A stretch of 64,000 bases of DNA from JBBRDU01 sp038230335. GTDB taxonomy: Bacteria; Verrucomicrobiota; Verrucomicrobiia; Chthoniobacterales; UBA10450. The notes under the pieces are model-generated. The model was given only the letters and a program-made list of their open reading frames with translations. It did not search any database and was not told the origin of the DNA. The stretch is from positions 1 to 64,000 of the forward strand of contig JBBRNL010000009.1 in NCBI GenBank assembly GCA_038230335.1, read 5' to 3'. Below, in pieces: positions 1 to 8,732 of this stretch (position 1 is the first letter of the stretch; each line of letters begins with the position of its first letter). The translations under genes were made by a program, and so were the position numbers.

Positions 1-439
<439 letters not shown>

Positions 440-580
440 AATCTGTTCCAGTCCCGCTTGCGCGGAACCAGAGATTCTTTGATAACTGAAACTCTCTGGC
501 CACCAATCTTTCGATCAGCGGCCGTTCTATTTCAGACTCAGCTCTAAAAAGTTGTATTTTCTTACTACCCTGTATGTAGA

Positions 581-592
581 TGTCAAAGAACC
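581..592 (-). promoter_or_regulatory. boxA-like rRNA antitermination signal
   Basis: The minus strand reads GGTTCTTTGACAT here, close to the boxA consensus (G[CT]TCTTT[AG]A[ACGT]A) that recruits the NusB/S10 antitermination complex in rRNA leaders and 16S-23S spacers. It lies about 140 bases before the 23S start and after the terminator-like hairpin. Assignment rests on the motif match and its position. Confidence 0.7.
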
Positions 593-614
593 AGCGTTTC
601 TGCACATTTCAGAC

Positions 615-638
615 AAAAAAAAGGCCCAACTTTGTGCC
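615..638 (-). terminator. Terminator-like hairpin with U8 inside the 23S leader
   Basis: On the minus strand an imperfect GGC...GCC hairpin (623-638, one mismatch) is followed directly by eight T (615-622). It has the form of an intrinsic terminator but lies between the presumed promoter and 23S. It could be an attenuator, a guard against read-through from outside, or the end of a short leader RNA. Confidence 0.5.
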
Positions 639-757
639 TCCCGACTAAGATCACGTTTCCGTTTCTCGTTGCCGGGACAAAATTGAGTCAATTTGCAGTC
701 CCCAAATGTACAAGAACAACCCCGACTACATCGGGGCCCGCGGCCAGCGGGACGAAC

Positions 758-785
758 AAAATAGCGTAGTCCGCAGAACCGTCAA
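758..785 (-). promoter_or_regulatory. Sigma70-type promoter for the solitary 23S gene
   Basis: On the minus strand a -35 TTGACG (780-785) and a -10 TATTTT (758-763) are separated by 16 bases. Two seven-base A-tracts (800-806 and 810-816), ten bases apart and thus on the same helix face, lie just upstream, like the UP elements of rRNA promoters. Transcription would start near 751, about 310 bases before 23S. Promoter consensus in this phylum is not known to me, so this is a motif-based call. Confidence 0.6.
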
Positions 786-1072
786 ACGGCTAACTCAACT
801 TTTTTTAACTTTTTTTGGCGCGCCCCAATTCGCACGCCTTAAACCCCTTACGCAGGCCACTTCAGCCCGGCCTTTGCTTGGAACAACGCGTCCTAAGGTG
901 GCGTTGCATCTCTGCCTGGCATCCGATCTAATTTCGCGGTGGATCGGGCGCTCCGAGCGCGATGTCAATTTGGGGCGGCGGGAGTCGCCACTCATACTTC
1001 ACCTGGCCGACGTTCATCGTTCCGCACGAATTCAACTTGGCTCAACAGAGCGCCTGCGTAATCTGCGGTCGT

Positions 1073-1846
1073 TTGAATTCACCCATCCCACGTGCCGACG
1101 GTCGCGCCGTCGACCAGATTCGCCCCGTCAGCTTCGAACTGAACATTGCGCCACACGCGGCCGGGTCAGTCCTGGTAGCCATGGGGAATACCCGCGTCAT
1201 TTGTGGCGTGATGATCGAGGAAACGGTCCCGCGCTGGATGAAAGAGCAGGGCGTGACCGGAGGATGGTTGAGCGCTGAATACTCGATGCTGCCTTATTCC
1301 ACGACGACGCGAAAACCGCGCGATATTTCGAAGGGCCGGCTGGACGGTCGCAGCACGGAAATCCAGCGCCTCATCGGACGCTCTCTTCGGGCGGTGGTGG
1401 ACCTGGACAAACTGGGCTCCCGGACCATGTGGGTCGACTGCGACGTGCTTCAAGCCGATGGCGGGACTCGAACGGCCGCGATCACCGGCGCGAGCCTGGC
1501 CGTCGCCATGGCCTGTCGCAAACTCGCGACCGACAAAAAAGTATCGGAACCACCTCTGCGAAAACTCGTCGCCGCGGTCAGCGCCGGCGTTCTTTCGGGA
1601 AATTCGATCGTCGATCTGAATTACGAAGAAGATAAAAATGTGAGTGTGGATTTCAACCTGGTGGCGACCGAGGATGGGGAATTCGTGGAAGTGCAAGGCT
1701 CGGGCGAGGAAGCCACCTTTGCCCAATCGCAGCTGGAGCAGATGCTGGTGTTAGCGCGCAAAGGAATCACCGAGCTCATCGCTGCGCAACGCGCTGTGCT
1801 GGCGCGGCTGATGGTGGCGGGAGCGCCCCCCGTGTCTTCCCACTAA
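1073..1846 (+). CDS. rph: Ribonuclease PH
   Basis: Phosphorolytic 3'-5' exoribonuclease that trims tRNA 3' ends and takes part in rRNA turnover; forms a hexameric ring in the cytoplasm. The protein begins with the family's PRADGRAVDQIRPV segment and carries HAAGSVLVAMGNTRVIC, GGWLSAEYSMLP, the STEIQRLIGRSLRAVVD block, DCDVLQADGGTRTAAITGA (phosphate-binding and catalytic region) and EVQGSGEEATF. The TTG at 1073 gives 257 residues, close to the usual ~240. An ATG at 962 in the same frame would add 37 residues with no family resemblance, so I prefer the later start, though no good ribosome site is visible for either. It diverges from the 23S gene, so an rRNA gene and an RNA-processing enzyme share one intergenic region. 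Confidence 0.95.
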   Translation: MNSPIPRADGRAVDQIRPVSFELNIAPHAAGSVLVAMGNTRVICGVMIEETVPRWMKEQGVTGGWLSAEYSMLPYSTTTRKPRDISKGRLDGRSTEIQRLIGRSLRAVVDLDKLGSRTMWVDCDVLQADGGTRTAAITGASLAVAMACRKLATDKKVSEPPLRKLVAAVSAGVLSGNSIVDLNYEEDKNVSVDFNLVATEDGEFVEVQGSGEEATFAQSQLEQMLVLARKGITELIAAQRAVLARLMVAGAPPVSSH

Positions 1847-1884
1847 TATGACCCACTCGCGGCGGGCGGCGCCGCGCGGTGTCC

Positions 1885-2595
1885 CTACCGGATCACCATG
1901 CCGGCGTGATTCGATTCTGACATCTGCGACGCGGAGGTGAGGCCCGGCACGACGGAGGTAAGGGGCGCGTTGACGATTGTTACCTGGGCGCCGGAGCCGA
2001 CGAGACCGTAAAGATTGATGATATCGGCCGAGCGCATGCGAACGCATCCATAACTGGCGGGCCGCCCGATGTTTCGTTCTTCCGGGGTGCCATGGATATA
2101 GATGTCACGGGCAAAAGCGTTGGCGTTCTGCCGCTCCCGCCCGCGCAGCCAGATAATCCGCGTCACAATGGGGTCGCGCCCCGGGGCATTCGCTCCAACG
2201 ATTTCCCCTGTGCGGTGCCGATCCTTGAAGACCGTCCCGGAGGGCGCGCCGTCTCCGATTTTGTCAGCAACTTCCATCTCACCTAAGGGAGTCCGATAAC
2301 TTCCCTGCTGATCGCCCAATCCGAATTTAGAGGTCGAAATCGGATACATCGCGACCACGTTGCCTTTATCGATCAGGGCTAGTTTTTGATCGCGCGCGCT
2401 GATGACAATGTGATGTTCAGTGTCTTTCGTTGCGCACGAACTCAACCAGACACTGGTCGCAATCAACAACACGCGGCCAAGGTGGAACCGGACCTTCGGA
2501 CGCGCCGTTGAAAGATTCGCGGCTGCGTCGCCATTGTTTAGCATCGCGCTCGGAGAGCACGATCCACCTTTCTTATTCCGTAGTTTTCGCATCAT
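1885..2595 (-). CDS. L,D-transpeptidase (YkuD domain) lipoprotein
   Basis: Envelope enzyme predicted to make 3-3 peptidoglycan cross-links or attach proteins to peptidoglycan. A short N-terminal hydrophobic stretch ends in the lipobox LSSC (Cys54), so it is probably a lipoprotein. The YkuD domain has the catalytic pair His168 and Cys184 in IYIHGT...SYGCVRM. The ATG at 2595 overlaps the tatD stop as ATGA, implying translational coupling; a longer frame up to 2757 has non-family sequence and runs inside tatD. It is the last gene of the coaD-to-tatD operon. The substrate cannot be told from the sequence. Confidence 0.9.
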   Translation of the reverse strand: MMRKLRNKKGGSCSPSAMLNNGDAAANLSTARPKVRFHLGRVLLIATSVWLSSCATKDTEHHIVISARDQKLALIDKGNVVAMYPISTSKFGLGDQQGSYRTPLGEMEVADKIGDGAPSGTVFKDRHRTGEIVGANAPGRDPIVTRIIWLRGRERQNANAFARDIYIHGTPEERNIGRPASYGCVRMRSADIINLYGLVGSGAQVTIVNAPLTSVVPGLTSASQMSESNHAGMVIR

Positions 2596-3458
2596 GGTCG
2601 CTTGAAGCAGAAGAATTGTTCCGCAGTTGCGGTCGTCGCGCGACCAATTTCTTCGATGGTCACACCGCGAGCTGCGGCGATGGTTTGTGCCACGATGCGC
2701 GTATGCGCGGGTTCGCAGCGTTTTCCGCGGAAAGGTTCCGGTGCCAGGTAAGGGCAATCCGTTTCCACCATGAAGTGATTGTTCGGAATGCGCCGGGCCA
2801 CTTCGCGCACGGCCGTGCCGTTCTTGAATGTGACGATGCCGGTAAAGGAAACGAGGTGACCGAGCGCGGCCACTTCATTGGCCTGGTCGAGGGTCCCTCC
2901 AAAGCAATGAAAAACACCGCGGACTCTTCCAGCGTAGGGTTGTAGCAATTCGAGCGTGTCATCCCACGCATCGCGCTGGTGGATCACGACATTGAGTCCC
3001 ACTTCAACCGCGAGGTCGAGCTGCTGTTGAAAGAGACCCACTTGCTTGTCCTTGTAGGCGCCGTCTTCGATTTGCGCTTCAATCTCTTCATCCGTTTCGC
3101 CTTGTAAGGCTCGGGCAAAGACCTGCACCTTTTTCTGCTTGGCTGCCTCGACGCTGGGTAACCGATGGTAGTCGAGGCCCGTCTCGCCTAAAGCCACCAC
3201 GCGCGGATTCTTCGCCAGTTCGCGCAAAGGAGTGATCACATCTTCTTCCGCCTCGATGGCCGTGCTCGGATGGACTCCAATGACGGCGAAGATGTTTGGA
3301 TGTTTTTCGGCCAACTGGACCGCGCGCCGGGAACTCGCGATGGAAGTTCCGATCGTGATAATTCGCGTCACGTCGGCTTCATTCGCGCGACGCAAGACGT
3401 CGTCGAAATCGTTCGCGAAATCCGGATAGTCGAGATGCGCGTGGGTTTCGATGAGCAT
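2592..3458 (-). CDS. tatD: TatD family metal-dependent hydrolase
   Basis: Amidohydrolase-superfamily protein of the TatD/YcfH type, with DNase or 3'-5' exonuclease activity in characterised members. Metal-site motifs are visible in order: ETHAHLDYPDF at the N-terminus (HxH), GETGLDYHR (Glu), NVVIHQRDA (His), GVFHCFGG (His) and VETDCPYLAPEPFRGKRCEP (Asp). At 288 residues it is slightly longer than usual (~260) because of a charged insert around residues 120-150. It sits after fabH with an 88-base gap filled by a low-complexity repeat, and overlaps the L,D-transpeptidase by four bases. Confidence 0.92.
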   Translation of the reverse strand: MLIETHAHLDYPDFANDFDDVLRRANEADVTRIITIGTSIASSRRAVQLAEKHPNIFAVIGVHPSTAIEAEEDVITPLRELAKNPRVVALGETGLDYHRLPSVEAAKQKKVQVFARALQGETDEEIEAQIEDGAYKDKQVGLFQQQLDLAVEVGLNVVIHQRDAWDDTLELLQPYAGRVRGVFHCFGGTLDQANEVAALGHLVSFTGIVTFKNGTAVREVARRIPNNHFMVETDCPYLAPEPFRGKRCEPAHTRIVAQTIAAARGVTIEEIGRATTATAEQFFCFKRP

Positions 3459-3465
3459 GGCAGAT

Positions 3466-3546
3466 TGCAGATTTAAAATTTAAGACTGAGGGGAGGCGAT
3501 TTGATTCAGATAAATCTGAAATCGGCAATTTGAAATCTACAATTTC
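3466..3546. repeat. AT-rich degenerate micro-repeat (AAATCTGAAATC type)
   Basis: The gap between tatD and fabH is made of imperfectly repeated, self-complementary words such as CAGATTGCAGATTTAAAATT, TTCAGATAAATCTGAAATC and TTTGAAATCTACAATTT. It is far more AT-rich than its surroundings. Similar in style to the micro-repeats at 17231, 22389, 41668 and 56937, but with a different core word. Confidence 0.6.
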
Positions 3547-4569
3547 CTACCATTCAATGATCGTGCTTGCCCAGGTCAGTCCGCCTCCGAATACGATCAT
3601 TAAAATGTAATCCCCCGATTTGATGCGACCACTGCGATTGGCTTCGTCGAGCGCGATGGCGACGGCGGCGGCGGAAGTATTCCCGTATTTGTCCAGATTA
3701 ACGTAGAATCGATCGAGGGGAATCTTGAGTCGATCGGCGATGGCTTCAATGATGCGAAGGTTGGCTTGGTGCGGGATGACGCAGGCGATGTCGTCGATGG
3801 TGAGGCCGGCTTTGGTAAGGGCTATCTGCGCGGCGCTGAGCATGGCGGTGACGGCCTGTTTATAGACCTCTTTTCCGCTCATATGAATGGTGGCGAGTTT
3901 CTGGTCCGCATTCTCGCGCGTGATTGGACAGCGCGAGCCGCCGCCGGGCATGTACAGAATGTCGCTATATTCGCCATCGCTGCCGATGTGCGTACTGATG
4001 ACGCCGTGGGCACTGCCGCGGTGCTTCAGGATGGCGGCGCCGGCGCCGTCGCCGAAGAGCACGCACGTATTCCGATCCGTCCAGTTTGTAATCGAACTGA
4101 GTTTCTCCGCGCCGATCACGAGCACGATGTCGTAAGTGTGTGACGTGATAAATTGCTGCGCGATCTCCACGCCGAAAAGAAAGCCAGCGCAAGCCGCCGA
4201 AATATCGAGACAAGCCGCCTTGTTTGCTCCGATCTTTTTTTGCACAAAACAAGCGGTCGCGGGAAAGAGCATGTCGGGCGTGGCCGTGGCGACAAGTATC
4301 AGATCGATGTCGGTGGCGGAAATTTTGGCCTGCTCCATCGCTTTGAGCGCGGCCTTTGTTGCCATGTCGCTCGTATTCTCGTCCGGCGCGGCCATGCGCC
4401 GCTCCCGGATCCCGGTGCGGGTCGTGATCCATTCGTCGGTCGTATCGACGATCTTGGAAAGTTCTTCGTTAGTCAGGATTCTTTCCGGCAGGTAACTGCC
4501 GGTGCCGATGATCGAGACGGTGCGCTGCGTTTTAGCGGAGGGCGGGCTCGAGCGAGGCTGTCGTTTCAT
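3547..4569 (-). CDS. fabH: Beta-ketoacyl-ACP synthase III
   Basis: Starts type II fatty acid synthesis by condensing acetyl-CoA with malonyl-ACP. The thiolase-fold protein shows the Cys-His-Asn triad: Cys127 in DISAACAGF, His267 in IPHQANLRI and Asn297 in YGNTSAA. The N-terminal SIIGTGSYLPERILTNEEL and the GxGxAG-like LFGDGAGAAI are also typical. At 340 residues it is slightly longer than E. coli FabH (317) owing to a 16-residue basic N-terminus. Its start lies 38 bases inside plsX, the classic plsX-fabH arrangement, so the two are surely co-transcribed and probably co-translated. Confidence 0.97.
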   Translation of the reverse strand: MKRQPRSSPPSAKTQRTVSIIGTGSYLPERILTNEELSKIVDTTDEWITTRTGIRERRMAAPDENTSDMATKAALKAMEQAKISATDIDLILVATATPDMLFPATACFVQKKIGANKAACLDISAACAGFLFGVEIAQQFITSHTYDIVLVIGAEKLSSITNWTDRNTCVLFGDGAGAAILKHRGSAHGVISTHIGSDGEYSDILYMPGGGSRCPITRENADQKLATIHMSGKEVYKQAVTAMLSAAQIALTKAGLTIDDIACVIPHQANLRIIEAIADRLKIPLDRFYVNLDKYGNTSAAAVAIALDEANRSGRIKSGDYILMIVFGGGLTWASTIIEW

Positions 4570-5563
4570 TATAACGGCGAACTTCCTCGATAATATGCGG
4601 GTTCACCTGTTGTTCAATGGATTCAGCGGCGACCCGCAAGGCGTTCTGGATGGCGAGGGGAGTGCTCCGGCCGTGTGCGATGATGCAGATACCATTCACG
4701 CCGAGCAGGGGGCTGCCGCCGTAATCTTCCCAGTTCGTTTTCTTATGGATGGCTTTGAACGCGCCTTTGACCAGAACGGCCCCGAGCTTTCTCGTAGGAC
4801 TCTTGGTGATCTCGTGTTTCAGCCAGGTAAAAATGGCGTGGGCGATCGACTCGCATGTTTTCAGAACGACGTTGCCGACGAAGCCCTCGCACAGGACCAC
4901 TTCGCATGGATCTTCGAAAAGATCGCGCCCTTCGATGTTCCCGCGGAAGTTTAAGGAACTCTCCTTCAACAGCTTGAAAACTTCCTTGGTCAGGCCGCTC
5001 CCTTTGGCATCTTCGTCGCCGATCGACATCAGGCCAACCGTCGGATTTGCGTAGCCGAGAACGTGTTGGGAATAGACACTGCCCATGATTCCGTACTGCA
5101 CCAAATGCATCGGCTTGGCGTCGATGTTGGCACCTGCGTCGATCAGGACAAACACGTTCTTCTCGGTCGGTACAACCGCGGCGATGCCGGGTCGCTCGAC
5201 CCCGGGCAGCATGCGTAATTTGATGGCCGTGGCAGCGACCGCGGCACCGGTGTGGCCTGCACTCACGATGGCATCGGCGTCGCCCCGTTTAACCAGATCA
5301 ACCGCGCGACTCACGGAAGAGTCTTTCTTGCGTCGCACCGCCTCGACCGCGCCGTCGCTCATTTCGACGACCTGCGTAGCGTGCACGATCTCTATACGAC
5401 CATCATTGCATTCATTTTTCGTCAGTTCGCGCTCGATCGTCGCAGCATCGCCTACGAGGAAAAGCCTGGTGATACGAGGATAGGCGCGCAGCGCCCTCAC
5501 GGCGCCAGCTACCAGATTGGGCGGTCCCGAATCGCCGCCCATCGCGTCCAAGGCGATTTTCAC
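4532..5563 (-). CDS. plsX: Phosphate acyltransferase PlsX
   Basis: Makes acyl-phosphate from acyl-ACP for the PlsY step of phospholipid synthesis. It begins MKIALDAMGGDSGP, the family signature, and carries SAGHTGAAVAA, ERPGIAAVVPT, DAGAN and the C-terminal PLLGVNGICIIAHGRS block. Length 343 residues is normal. Sits between rpmF and fabH in the common rpmF-plsX-fabH cluster; the 113-base gap upstream to rpmF shows no clear terminator. Confidence 0.97.
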   Translation of the reverse strand: MKIALDAMGGDSGPPNLVAGAVRALRAYPRITRLFLVGDAATIERELTKNECNDGRIEIVHATQVVEMSDGAVEAVRRKKDSSVSRAVDLVKRGDADAIVSAGHTGAAVAATAIKLRMLPGVERPGIAAVVPTEKNVFVLIDAGANIDAKPMHLVQYGIMGSVYSQHVLGYANPTVGLMSIGDEDAKGSGLTKEVFKLLKESSLNFRGNIEGRDLFEDPCEVVLCEGFVGNVVLKTCESIAHAIFTWLKHEITKSPTRKLGAVLVKGAFKAIHKKTNWEDYGGSPLLGVNGICIIAHGRSTPLAIQNALRVAAESIEQQVNPHIIEEVRRYNETTASLEPALR

Positions 5564-5676
5564 AGAGGGAAAGGATGCAAATTCCCGGGGTGCATTGCAA
5601 ATCGAAACTAGGGCAAGGTGGCTGCGGCTTCCAGCCGGTTAGGTCAGCACAAAGCGGCGAGGGTGCCGCTTCTGCA

Positions 5677-5859
5677 TTATTTACCGCTAATAGTGAGAAC
5701 CTGGCGGCCCTTATAATAGCCGCAGGAAGGGCAGGCCACGTGGGCTGGAACTGTACTGCCGCACTGAGGACACTTATTCAGCTGAGGCGCGCTCCAGCGG
5801 TGAGAGGCTTTACGTGTGCGCAAGCGCATCTTCGAAGTTTTGCGTTTTGGGACTCCCAT
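5677..5859 (-). CDS. rpmF: 50S ribosomal protein L32
   Basis: Small basic ribosomal protein of 60 residues starting MGVPKRKTSKMRLRTRKASH, with two Cys pairs (CPQCG and CPSCG) forming the zinc-ribbon version of L32. The pair of CxxC motifs makes it the zinc-binding paralogue type. The neighbours yceD and plsX are the standard context. Confidence 0.96.
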   Translation of the reverse strand: MGVPKRKTSKMRLRTRKASHRWSAPQLNKCPQCGSTVPAHVACPSCGYYKGRQVLTISGK

Positions 5860-5973
5860 GGCAGGCGGCTATGAAAGCATGCTTTGGCAAAAAGACAAAC
5901 GTTCAAGCGATGACGGGTTGAAGCGATCAGCTAGACAAGGGGTGACTTTCCGGGTCAACCCTTTAACGCTTCA

Positions 5974-6435
5974 TCATTTTAACTTCAGCCGATCCAGCGC
6001 CTCCCAATCATGCTCGCGCCGCGCCTCCTGTTCCTGCTTCTCCGCGGCTGTCGCGTGCCCGGAAATGGCTCCACTGCATTGGCGTTGTCCATCGCGGTCG
6101 CAATGAGGATGGGCCGGCAGATTGAGCAGGATATCCTCGCGCATGGCGGGCGTCAGATCGATGATCTCGGGCCCCTGTAATTCAAGGTGCAGGGCAAATG
6201 CAGGCACCGTGATCTCATGCGGGAAATTCTCCAGGCAGGCCACACAACGCAGCTCCACCGGTTGGATGAGCGAACCGTTGGCCCAAAGCGCGCCCTCCGA
6301 AATACCGATGTCCAGATCATAGCGCAGCGGTCCAGCACAGCGAACATCGCCGGTCTCGACTTCTGTGATGGGACAAGCCTCCTCGCCTCCGAGATGCAAT
6401 CCGTCGGCCGGGATTTGGCGCAGATGAATTTTCAC
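5974..6435 (-). CDS. yceD: YceD/DUF177 family protein, large ribosomal RNA accumulation protein
   Basis: Protein of 153 residues of the DUF177 family, linked to 23S rRNA accumulation in bacteria and plastids. It shows the family's paired cysteines in VELRCVACLENFPHEI (Cys-x-x-Cys) and the acidic middle EIIDLTPAMREDILLNLP followed by HPHCD. The C-terminal tail is highly charged. Its ATG overlaps the coaD stop as ATGA (6432-6435), showing coupling to coaD, and rpmF follows 114 bases on. Assignment depends on family resemblance plus the conserved yceD-rpmF order. Confidence 0.85.
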   Translation of the reverse strand: MKIHLRQIPADGLHLGGEEACPITEVETGDVRCAGPLRYDLDIGISEGALWANGSLIQPVELRCVACLENFPHEITVPAFALHLELQGPEIIDLTPAMREDILLNLPAHPHCDRDGQRQCSGAISGHATAAEKQEQEARREHDWEALDRLKLK

Positions 6436-6911
6436 TTCGAAAACTTGGCCCGCAGCGCCCCGGCCACCTCAGCGGGCACAAACTTCGACACATCACCTCC
6501 CAGGCGGGCGATCTCCTTGACCAGGCGGGAACTCAAGTAGGTGTAGTCCTCCTTCGGCATAAGGAATATCGTCTCGACGCTGCCCTGCAGTTTTCGATTC
6601 ATCAGGGCCATTTGAAATTCAAACTCGAAGTCGGAGACGGCGCGCAATCCACGGATGACGGCGTGCGCTTTCTCCGCCATCGCAAAATCGACGAGCAATC
6701 CTTCAAATTGTCCTATCCGCACGCCGGAATTCTGACCGACCGTTGTCCGTAGGATGTTCAGCCGCTCCTCTAGGCTGAAGAGAGGCTCCTTCTCCACATT
6801 ATGTGCGACGGCCACAATCACTTCGTCGAAAAGCTTGGAGGCGCGCTCGATCACATCGAGATGTCCATTCGTGATCGGGTCGAAACTGCCTGGATAAATT
6901 GCGCGCCTCAT
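6432..6911 (-). CDS. coaD: Phosphopantetheine adenylyltransferase
   Basis: Transfers AMP from ATP to 4'-phosphopantetheine in the penultimate step of coenzyme A synthesis. The nucleotidyltransferase signature is clear: AIYPGSFDPITNGHLDVI at the N-terminus (T/HxGH motif), FEGLLVDFA, VIRGLRAVSDFEFEFQMA and YTYLSSRLVKEIARLGGDVSKFVP. Length 159 is typical. It is the first gene of the minus-strand operon that ends with the L,D-transpeptidase, tying CoA supply to the fatty acid genes behind it. Confidence 0.97.
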   Translation of the reverse strand: MRRAIYPGSFDPITNGHLDVIERASKLFDEVIVAVAHNVEKEPLFSLEERLNILRTTVGQNSGVRIGQFEGLLVDFAMAEKAHAVIRGLRAVSDFEFEFQMALMNRKLQGSVETIFLMPKEDYTYLSSRLVKEIARLGGDVSKFVPAEVAGALRAKFSK

Positions 6912-7026
6912 GGTCGGAGCCTCCGCTTTTTAAGGTGGAACGCGCAAGATCGAACATCAAGCCGGAGAATTTGATGCGGTCGGAGTTGCCGAGCGAGGAC
7001 GATGCGGGGAAGATATTTCGCCTTTC

Positions 7027-7860
7027 ATGTTTACTCCTTCGCCCTACCGCACGATTGCTGTGGCCAGCACCTTCTCTCCCCGGTTCCTGCAGGTTCTGGC
7101 CGAGGCGAAGCGGATTCGCGATCGTTTTTCCTCGGACCTGCGTCTGATCTATGCGGGCGAACGAACCGACGAAACGACCTCAAAATTCGGGAAGGTCCTG
7201 AACCAGCTTGGCCTGCCGCCGGATTCGACCATTCACTATGAACCGGGCGATCCGGCCGAGAGTATTTTGCGGACCGTAAAGAACCATCAGATCGATATGA
7301 TCGTGGCCGGCGCGCTCGAGAAGGAGGTGGTGTTTCATCCCTTCCTCGGAAATGTGGCTCGTCGCCTCGTCCGCGAGGCGAAGTGTTCGGTCATGCTTTT
7401 CACGCAACCTGCCGCGGAGCCGAAGCCATTGCGTCGCATCGTCTTCGTGGCGGACGAGTCCCATTCCGAGCACGCGCGGCACGCTCTGCAGAGAGCCTTC
7501 CGCTTGGCCGCGGCCGAATCCTGCGAGCGGCTTTATGTCATTCGAATTGTGACCACGTTTGAAGAAGCTCGAGCCTCGCGGCAAAGCGAGTCGGCTGGCG
7601 CCGAGAAGCTGAAAACACCGGAGGAAGAAGATGTCGCCCTGGATAATTTTGTCCTGTCTGCGGGCGCGACAGACGTTCCCATTGAGACCCGCTATATCCG
7701 AGGCAACACCGGTTTCGCCGCCGCCGATTTCGTGCAATCCGTCGAAGCGGATCTACTGGCCGTGGCTGTCCCGCCGCCCGCCGGAGGCGAATCCTCTCTG
7801 CCGGCCAACATTGCATGGCTCACTGACGTCATTCCATGCAACTTGTGGATCATCCGCTAA
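7027..7860 (+). CDS. Tandem universal stress protein (UspA) domains
   Basis: Cytoplasmic protein of 277 residues with two Usp-like halves (about 1-130 and 138-277). The first half has YRTIAVASTFSPRFLQVLAEAKRIRD, an HYEPGDPAESIL block and an IDMIVAGALEKE strand near the usual nucleotide site; the second begins RRIVFVADESHSEHARHALQRAFRLA and has DLLAVAVPPPAGG. The Walker-like G-x2-G-x9-G-S/T signature of ATP-binding Usps is not intact in either half, so ATP binding is doubtful. It diverges from coaD across 115 bases. Confidence 0.75.
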   Translation: MFTPSPYRTIAVASTFSPRFLQVLAEAKRIRDRFSSDLRLIYAGERTDETTSKFGKVLNQLGLPPDSTIHYEPGDPAESILRTVKNHQIDMIVAGALEKEVVFHPFLGNVARRLVREAKCSVMLFTQPAAEPKPLRRIVFVADESHSEHARHALQRAFRLAAAESCERLYVIRIVTTFEEARASRQSESAGAEKLKTPEEEDVALDNFVLSAGATDVPIETRYIRGNTGFAAADFVQSVEADLLAVAVPPPAGGESSLPANIAWLTDVIPCNLWIIR

Positions 7861-7948
7861 CTCCCTTGCCGCGACGGTCGCTCTGTGGCCGGGCCCGGCA
7901 GGCCAACCAAGGCTTGATCATCGTTCTGATTCGCGGTGTCATCGCGCG

Positions 7949-8662
7949 ATGAACGGGGAATCGTCCTTTCACGCGTTCGGACCGGCCCACCTCATCATCA
8001 TCTCGTTAACGATCGGGCTGCCCTTCCTTCTGGCCGGTCTGGTCCGCGTCACCCAGCCGCGGCGGACCGAACGTATCATCGCGATCTGCCTGGGCGCTCT
8101 GCTTCTGCTCAACTACATCGCCTATGTTACTTTCGTTAGGCATTTTCACCCCGTCACATGGCTCCAGACGCTGCCTCTGCAGCTGTGCGACTGGGCCATG
8201 GCGGTCATTATCGCCGCGATGTGGACAGGGCGTCGCCGTTGGTTTGAAGTGGCCTATTTTTGGGGCATCGGGGGCACCCTCCAGGCGATCATTACTCCCA
8301 ATCTCCAATTCGGCGTGCGCGACCCGCGCTTCATCAGTTTCTTCGTGGCGCATTGCGGCATCGTCATTGGCATTTTTTTCCTTATGCTCGTGCACAAATT
8401 CCGGCCCTACCCGAGTTCCATCGTGCGCACGTTTCTTTGGACGGAAGTGTACTTCGTCGTGGCCTTCTCGATCGATCTTCTCACGGGTGTGAACTACGGC
8501 TTTCTCCTGCACAAGCCGGAAGCCTTTAGCCTCCTGAGTTACCTGGCGGACGAGCGGGCGCTTTATCTTTTGCAGATGCACGGCGTGGCGCTGCTCTTTT
8601 ATGGCATTCTTTACGCGCCGTTTGCGATCTACGATGGTCTGGGCCGACTGGAAACGAAATGA
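7949..8662 (+). CDS. YwaF/TIGR02206-type integral membrane protein
   Basis: About 237 residues with six to seven membrane segments, resembling the YwaF (TIGR02206) family of unknown function. Typical features are FGPAHLIIISLTIGLPFLLAG at the N-terminus, the LPLQLCDWAMAVIIAAM segment, EVAYFWGIGGTLQAIITPNL and FFVAHCGIVIGIFF. The ATG at 7949 was chosen because the family starts just before the FHAFGPxH motif; the open frame extends back to 7631 through the end of the Usp gene without meaning. It contains one TCGTTAGG motif at 8133. Function unknown. Confidence 0.75.
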   Translation: MNGESSFHAFGPAHLIIISLTIGLPFLLAGLVRVTQPRRTERIIAICLGALLLLNYIAYVTFVRHFHPVTWLQTLPLQLCDWAMAVIIAAMWTGRRRWFEVAYFWGIGGTLQAIITPNLQFGVRDPRFISFFVAHCGIVIGIFFLMLVHKFRPYPSSIVRTFLWTEVYFVVAFSIDLLTGVNYGFLLHKPEAFSLLSYLADERALYLLQMHGVALLFYGILYAPFAIYDGLGRLETK

Positions 8663-8732
8663 CACCGCAAAATCGCCTGAGACCAAGCCCCGTTGACCGG
8701 CCAGCTTCCCAGCGCGCTAGGTTGCCGCTACA

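Larger units (their letters stand above)
440..1072. other. 23S leader and 23S/rph divergent intergenic region
   Basis: This stretch of about 630 bases has no convincing gene. It holds, reading on the minus strand towards 23S: phased A-tracts, a sigma70-type promoter, a CCCCGA/TCGGGG hairpin (719-736), a GC-rich hairpin followed by eight T, and a boxA-like motif. A short stem capped by GCAA (CCGC-GCAA-GCGG on the minus strand) lies just before the 23S start and may take part in rRNA processing. No tRNA and no 16S 3' end is visible. The right part must also contain the rph promoter, which I could not define. Open frames across 706-1278 and 795-995 lack family resemblance and are taken as chance. 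Confidence 0.7.
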
